From assembly GCA_027077325.1 (NCBI GenBank), contig JALTGF010000182.1, positions 1 to 5,763 on the forward strand: a DNA stretch of 5,763 nucleotides, in the 5' to 3' direction. Position numbers and translations under genes: made by a program. The notes below the pieces were generated by a model. It made no database searches, was not told the origin of the DNA, and saw only the letters and a list, made by a program, of their open reading frames with translations. Positions 4,563 through 5,763 of the stretch are shown in pieces (within the stretch, counting starts at the first letter, position 1; every line of letters starts with the position of its first letter). Source of the stretch: an archaeon. GTDB lineage: Archaea > Undinarchaeota > Undinarchaeia > Undinarchaeales > JALTGF01.

Positions 4563-5763
4563 CTTTTCTTTGAAGAGAATTTTCCAAGCCCAAATAATGT
4601 AATAAAGAAAACGGCGAGGAACACTACTATCAATATTATAATAACAGGGATTACGGAAACTTTGTTCTTGTTTTCTTTCGTTGAGTTAGGCACATTGTTC
4701 TGAGTAGAGGTTTTATTTGTTTTGATTTCAAAAGTTTTATTTTCAACAGATACTTGCACTGGCTTTTCTTCAAAACTTATTGCAAAGGTTGAGAGCCCAG
4801 GAGTTATTGCTTCGTAGTAATATCCCGTACTAGTTGAGTAAACATATTTTGTTTCAAGAGTATTCCAAGATTCGTTTGAATATCTTAAGAGAATAACCTC
4901 GTCTTTATTTATCCCCTTGCTTTCAACCCAACTTTTGTTTACTTTAAATTTTATCTCGGCGTCTTCAATGGAAGTGTCATTGAAGTTTATTGGTTCAATA
5001 CTTAAATAGGCAAATGCAGGATTCTTTGGCTCTGAGACCAACCCAGGTTTTGACAAGTACCTTATGACTTTGACAATTGCATTGTTTATGTTATTTTTTG
5101 CTTTTAGCTTTACTTCGGAAACATAGATCTTGTCAGAGTTCTTAAATTCCTTTATGATTTCAGATCCGGATTTAACATTTCCAATTTGCACTGACTCTTG
5201 AGGGAGTGGTGCAGCTGCCGAGCCCCCGCCTCCACCACTACTGGTCGTTACTGAGGATGTTTTTATTATTGTGCGGTTTGAACTTGCAAAAACAGAATTT
5301 CCCGCAAGGTCCCATGCCTTGCAGTTCCATGTGTAAGTTCCATCACTTAGAGAGCGAGTAAAATTTGCCCAACTGCTGTTTCCAGAGATGTTCCTTGTTT
5401 CAAGAAGTGCCCAACTGCCCCCAAAGTTTCCATAAAACGAAACATTGCTGAGATTTATATTGTCCTCTGCAGAGCAGTTAAACAAAATAGTTGAGGAGGT
5501 CGTTGTCTTTTGGTCTATTGGAGAAACAAGAGTAACATTTGGCGGGGTGGTGTCAATCCTAAAAGTATTGTTTGTAGTTGCAAATGCTGAATTGTTTGAA
5601 GTGTCATATCCGAGGCAGTTCCAGATGTAAAGGCCGTCTGAAATGTTGCTTATTGTCCAATTTGCCCACGCGGAAGTTCCAGAAACATTTGTTGAGTTTG
5701 TCTTTTGCCAATTGCCAGTTAAGTTTGTATACAATGTTAAGTTTGAAAGGTTGTAGTTGTCAG
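4556..5763 (-). CDS. surface glycoprotein with Ig-like repeats and a PGF-pre-PGF-like domain (5' end beyond the window)
   Basis: The frame stays open to the right edge. The first start-like codon (TTG, 5732-5734) sits inside an Ig-like domain and is preceded in frame by DNYNLSNLT, so the true start is off-window. Counting from that TTG as residue 1: an Ig-like domain to ~64, ending TFRIDTTPP, with a Cys in YIWNC; a second Ig-like domain ~65-157, Cys87 and Cys138 probably paired; a Ser/Gly/Ala linker ~164-178; a PGF-pre-PGF-like domain ~180-320 (starts SVQIGNVKSGSE, ends TPGLSTFAIS); a polar linker; a membrane helix ~360-383; and a tail GKFSSKKSI. About 21 N-X-S/T sequons are visible, all outside. 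The PGF-pre-PGF family is known from archaeal surface proteins that often end in a PGF-CTERM sorting signal. No PGF precedes this helix, so a permanent membrane anchor is more likely. An envelope or adhesion role is inference. Confidence 0.88.
   Translation of the reverse strand, partial: DNYNLSNLTLYTNLTGNWQKTNSTNVSGTSAWANWTISNISDGLYIWNCLGYDTSNNSAFATTNNTFRIDTTPPNVTLVSPIDQKTTTSSTILFNCSAEDNINLSNVSFYGNFGGSWALLETRNISGNSSWANFTRSLSDGTYTWNCKAWDLAGNSVFASSNRTIIKTSSVTTSSGGGGGSAAAPLPQESVQIGNVKSGSEIIKEFKNSDKIYVSEVKLKAKNNINNAIVKVIRYLSKPGLVSEPKNPAFAYLSIEPINFNDTSIEDAEIKFKVNKSWVESKGINKDEVILLRYSNESWNTLETKYVYSTSTGYYYEAITPGLSTFAISFEEKPVQVSVENKTFEIKTNKTSTQNNVPNSTKENKNKVSVIPVIIILIVVFLAVFFITLFGLGKFSSKKSI

Noticed and set aside
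5732..5734. TTG as the start of the PGF-pre-PGF-like protein
   Set aside because: The frame is open upstream to the window edge and encodes the continuation of the same Ig-like domain; there is no signal peptide at this point.

Overview
The window looks like AT-rich archaeal DNA. The evidence is a tRNA gene with an intron framed by a complete bulge-helix-bulge splice motif, TATA-like boxes about 26-28 bases upstream of gene starts, a protein with a PGF-pre-PGF-type domain, and surface proteins packed with N-glycosylation sequons. The style of the surface proteins (multi-domain, Asn/Ser/Thr-rich, Ser/Gly linkers, one C-terminal membrane helix) recalls DPANN archaea such as Woesearchaeota, Pacearchaeota or Aenigmarchaeota. 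That placement is inference and cannot be fixed from this window. Every gene I can support lies on the minus strand, so the locus reads from right to left.

From right to left: (1) 5763-4556, the 3' part of a surface protein cut by the right edge. It has two Ig-like repeats, a Ser/Gly linker, a PGF-pre-PGF-like domain, a membrane helix and a short basic tail. (2) 4555-4452, a 104-base gap with a TATA-like box, a hairpin and a near-duplicate of the next gene's start context. (3) 4451-618, a 1277-residue type I membrane protein: signal peptide, beta-helix, Ig/NEW3-like domains, a secreted alpha/alpha toroid, more Ig-like domains, a coiled coil, a membrane helix, and a cytoplasmic OB-fold-like domain. 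(4) 617-524, a short gap holding the tRNA promoter. (5) 523-326, tRNA-Gly(GCC) split by a 126-base intron. (6) 325-140, a non-coding stretch in which the last 17 bases of the tRNA plus 19 bases of flank are exactly duplicated, with two strong hairpins between the copies. (7) 139-1, the first 46 codons of a gene that leaves the window on the left and begins with a membrane helix.

The two large genes are adjacent, co-oriented, and both predicted to be membrane-anchored and heavily glycosylated, so they probably contribute to the cell envelope or to contact with other cells. Their ligands are unknown. The least ordinary features are the surface protein that ends in a cytoplasmic OB-fold and the small rearrangement at the 3' end of the intron-bearing tRNA gene.
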